Below, in pieces: positions 62,161 to 64,000 of a DNA stretch of 64,000 nucleotides; position 1 is the first letter of the stretch, and each line of letters opens with the position of its first letter. The notes beneath the pieces are model-generated. The model had not been told where the DNA came from. It made no database searches and worked only from the letters and a program-made list of their open reading frames with translations. Source of the DNA: Nostoc mirabile CHAB5784 (GTDB taxonomy: Bacteria; Cyanobacteriota; Cyanobacteriia; Cyanobacteriales; Nostocaceae). Where the stretch lies: assembly GCF_020829645.1 (NCBI RefSeq), contig NZ_JAIVFS010000004.1, positions 162,471-226,470 on the forward strand. Direction: 5' to 3'. The position numbers and the translations under genes were made by a program.

Positions 62161-63804
62161 ATGAATACAGCAGAATTATTGGTGCAGTGCCTAGAAAATG
62201 AAGGAGTGCAATATATTTTTGGACTTCCTGGTGAAGAAAACCTGCACGTTTTGGAAGCGTTAAAACATTCTTCGATTAAATTTATTACAACTCGTCATGA
62301 ACAGGGTGCAGCATTCATGGCCGATGTCTACGGACGCCTGACAGGAAAAGCTGGAGTATGTCTTTCTACTCTTGGGCCTGGGGCAACCAACTTGATGACT
62401 GGAGTAGCAGATGCTAACCTCGATGGTGCGCCCTTAGTGGCGATTACCGGTCAAGTGGGAACAGATAGAATGCATATTGAATCCCATCAATATTTAGATT
62501 TGGTAGCAATGTTTGCACCTGTTACCAAGTGGAATAAGCAGATTGTGCGACCGAGTATTACACCCGAAGTAGTACGGAAAGCATTTAAGCGATCGCAATC
62601 GGAAAAACCTGGTGCAGTTCACATCGATTTACCAGAAAATATTGCTGCCATGCCCGTCGAAGGCAAACCTTTGCGTAAGGATAATAGCGAAAAAACCTAT
62701 GCATCTTTTGCTAGCATTCGGGCAGCAGCAGCTGCAATTTGCCAAGCAGTTAACCCATTAATTTTAGTCGGAAATGGGGCAATTCGCGCTCATGCAAGTG
62801 ATGCAGTAACGCAATTTGCCACCTTGCTGAATATACCTGTTGCCAATACATTCATGGGTAAAGGTGTTATTCCCTATACACATCAATTAGCTTTGTGGTC
62901 AGTGGGATTACAGCAAAGAGATTTTATTACCTGTGGCTTTGATAACACAGATTTAGTAATTGCGATCGGCTATGATTTGATTGAGTTTTCCCCCAAAAAA
63001 TGGAATCGTAATGGTGAAATTCCGATTGTGCATATTGGGGTAAGTCCGGCGGAGATTGATAGTAGTTATATTCCCAACGCCGAAGTCGTGGGAGATATTT
63101 CAGATTCACTCTATGAAATCTTAAAATTAGCAGACCGACAAGGTAAACCCGATCCCTTTGGCATTAGCTTAAGGTCAGATATTCGGGCTGATTACGAACA
63201 GTATGCCCATGATGACGGATTTCCCATCAAGCCGCAAAAGTTAATTTATGACTTACGCCAAGTGATGGGCCCAGATGATATCGTCATCTCTGATGTTGGC
63301 GCACATAAAATGTGGATGGCTCGTCATTATCATTGCCATAGTCCCAATACTTGCATAATTTCCAACGGCTTCGCGGCTATGGGTATTGCTATTCCTGGCG
63401 CTTTAGCAGCAAAACTCGTTCATCCCAAGCGCAAAGTCGTTGCTGTAACAGGCGATGGCGGCTTTATGATGAATTCTCAAGAATTAGAAACAGCCTTGCG
63501 TGTCGGTACGCCCTTTGTCACCATAATTTTCAATGATGGTGGCTATGGATTAATTGAGTGGAAGCAAGAAAATCAATTTGGCAAAGGAAACTCAGCCTTT
63601 GTGCATTTTAGCAATCCCGATTTTGTTAAATTTGCCGAAAGCATGGGTTTAAAAGGCTACCGAGTTGAATCAGCTTTAGATTTGATTCCCACTTTGAAAG
63701 AAGCCCTCGCTCAAGATGTACCCGCCGTGATAGATTGTCCCGTAGATTATCGGGAAAATCACCGCTTCAGTCAAAAAGCCGGCGAGTTGAGTTGTGCAGT
63801 GTAA
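62161..63804 (+). CDS. 2-Oxoglutarate decarboxylase (thiamine diphosphate enzyme, IlvB-like)
   Basis: From the ATG at 62161 the product is 547 residues. It is a ThDP enzyme related to acetolactate synthase, with the cofactor Glu47 (TTRHEQGAAFMADVYGR), GDGGFMMNSQE (431-441) and IIFNDGGYGLIEWKQ. Immediate linkage to SSADH identifies it as the 2-OG decarboxylase of the cyanobacterial TCA bypass rather than a true IlvB, which it resembles. It makes succinic semialdehyde and CO2 from 2-OG, the signal of nitrogen status. The upstream heptamer-encoded leader is not counted. Confidence 0.88.
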   Translation: MNTAELLVQCLENEGVQYIFGLPGEENLHVLEALKHSSIKFITTRHEQGAAFMADVYGRLTGKAGVCLSTLGPGATNLMTGVADANLDGAPLVAITGQVGTDRMHIESHQYLDLVAMFAPVTKWNKQIVRPSITPEVVRKAFKRSQSEKPGAVHIDLPENIAAMPVEGKPLRKDNSEKTYASFASIRAAAAAICQAVNPLILVGNGAIRAHASDAVTQFATLLNIPVANTFMGKGVIPYTHQLALWSVGLQQRDFITCGFDNTDLVIAIGYDLIEFSPKKWNRNGEIPIVHIGVSPAEIDSSYIPNAEVVGDISDSLYEILKLADRQGKPDPFGISLRSDIRADYEQYAHDDGFPIKPQKLIYDLRQVMGPDDIVISDVGAHKMWMARHYHCHSPNTCIISNGFAAMGIAIPGALAAKLVHPKRKVVAVTGDGGFMMNSQELETALRVGTPFVTIIFNDGGYGLIEWKQENQFGKGNSAFVHFSNPDFVKFAESMGLKGYRVESALDLIPTLKEALAQDVPAVIDCPVDYRENHRFSQKAGELSCAV

Positions 63805-63809
63805 AAAGT

Positions 63810-63880
63810 AGAGACGCGATTAATCGCATCTGTACAAGAGACGCGATTAATCGCATCTGTACAAGAGACGCGATTAACGC
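63810..63880. repeat. 27-bp tandem repeat (AGAGACGCGATTAATCGCAT type)
   Basis: Units begin at 63810 and 63837, with a partial third at 63864. Each contains GCGATTAATCGC. The related perfect palindrome AGACGCGATTAATCGCGTCT lies after kdpA near 22.71 kb. It may serve as a transcript end for the decarboxylase gene. Confidence 0.85.
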
Positions 63881-63944
63881 TCTTTTATTACTCTCATGAG
63901 AGTATAATTAATTACTAACAGTTTAACTTAGCAAGGGTATTTAA

Positions 63945-64000
63945 TTGGGTTCAAGAACGGCTACCTCCACGATCACCGTGGTAGATCAGTACTGCGATGC
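63945..64000 (+). CDS. Start of a gene continuing beyond the window (possibly a transposase)
   Basis: A TTG at 63945, with AAGGG about seven bases upstream and a stop codon directly before it in frame, opens LGSRTATSTITVVDQYCD, which runs off the window end. The pattern STITVVDQYCD resembles the first residues of some cyanobacterial IS701/IS4-type transposases as I recall them, but 18 residues cannot settle it. Confidence 0.3.
   Translation, partial: MGSRTATSTITVVDQYCD

Overview
The window looks like chromosome of a filamentous, heterocyst-forming cyanobacterium of the Nostoc type. The palindrome GCGATCGC (HIP1) recurs throughout, genes are AT-rich and separated by repeat-laden gaps, and the content is cyanobacterial: CP12, a HetZ-like regulator, Ycf33-like and DUF4327/DUF3177 proteins, an SLH porin, the cyanobacterial kdp layout with a KdpG-like gene, and the 2-oxoglutarate decarboxylase/succinate-semialdehyde dehydrogenase pair that closes the cyanobacterial TCA cycle. 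Genus is an inference; no rRNA or other marker is present.

Layout. 0.5-2.3 kb: SLH/OprB-type outer-membrane porin. 3.4-14.7 kb: a cluster of six genes carrying about eight copies of one small HMA-like domain (signature PGR-x-R-F-R-V/I-P, no CxxC). It contains a P1B-type metal ATPase without the CPx motif, a small glycine-rich hydrophobic protein (DUF5132-like), two-domain HMA proteins and an HMA-PAP2 phosphatase fusion, interrupted by a WD40 protein on the other strand. This is the best candidate for an undescribed system; it recalls ferrosome (fez) loci built around a P1B-6 ATPase, and a Fur-box-like palindrome lies inside it. 14.7-18.5 kb: a glycosyltransferase, kdpA remnants and small unknown genes. 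18.9-24.5 kb: kdpA-kdpB-kdpG-kdpC for high-affinity K+ uptake, with no kdpD/kdpE and with a 21-bp, 12-copy array between kdpA and kdpB. 24.8-30.3 kb: FIST sensor-like protein, CP12, DUF3177 and a run of small toxin-antitoxin-like genes. 30.4-34.6 kb: cbiD, guaA and a response regulator. 35-43.8 kb: a truncated cation-efflux gene, rbfA, a convergent DNA methylase/nuclease pair, an orphan antitoxin, the HetZ-like gene and a Sua5/YrdC protein. 44-51.7 kb: larC, a small four-cysteine protein, nnr, a glycosyltransferase, an M23 murein hydrolase activator and tRNA-Arg(CCG). 52-60.4 kb: hsdM relic, VapBC-like pair, VOC protein, RbgA/YlqF GTPase, an interrupted LamG-type gene, FHA-GAF-cyclase, class 3 lipase and a Uma2 protein. 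60.6-63.8 kb: SSADH and 2-OG decarboxylase. The window ends at the first codons of another gene, possibly a transposase.

The second striking theme is small non-autonomous repeats. At least four families can be defined by inverted termini and target duplications read directly from the sequence: A (GGGACTTCC ends, 3-bp duplications), B (GAGGATGTTT ends, TAA duplication), C (CAATACGGTTCGG ends, perfect 10-bp duplications) and D (TACCAATTC ends, 3-bp duplications). They nest in each other, share ends but carry different interiors, have entered genes in frame (an HMA protein) and out of frame (a LamG gene), and other short repeats add residues to Nnr and the WD40 protein. Heptameric repeats sit immediately before the start codons of several genes.
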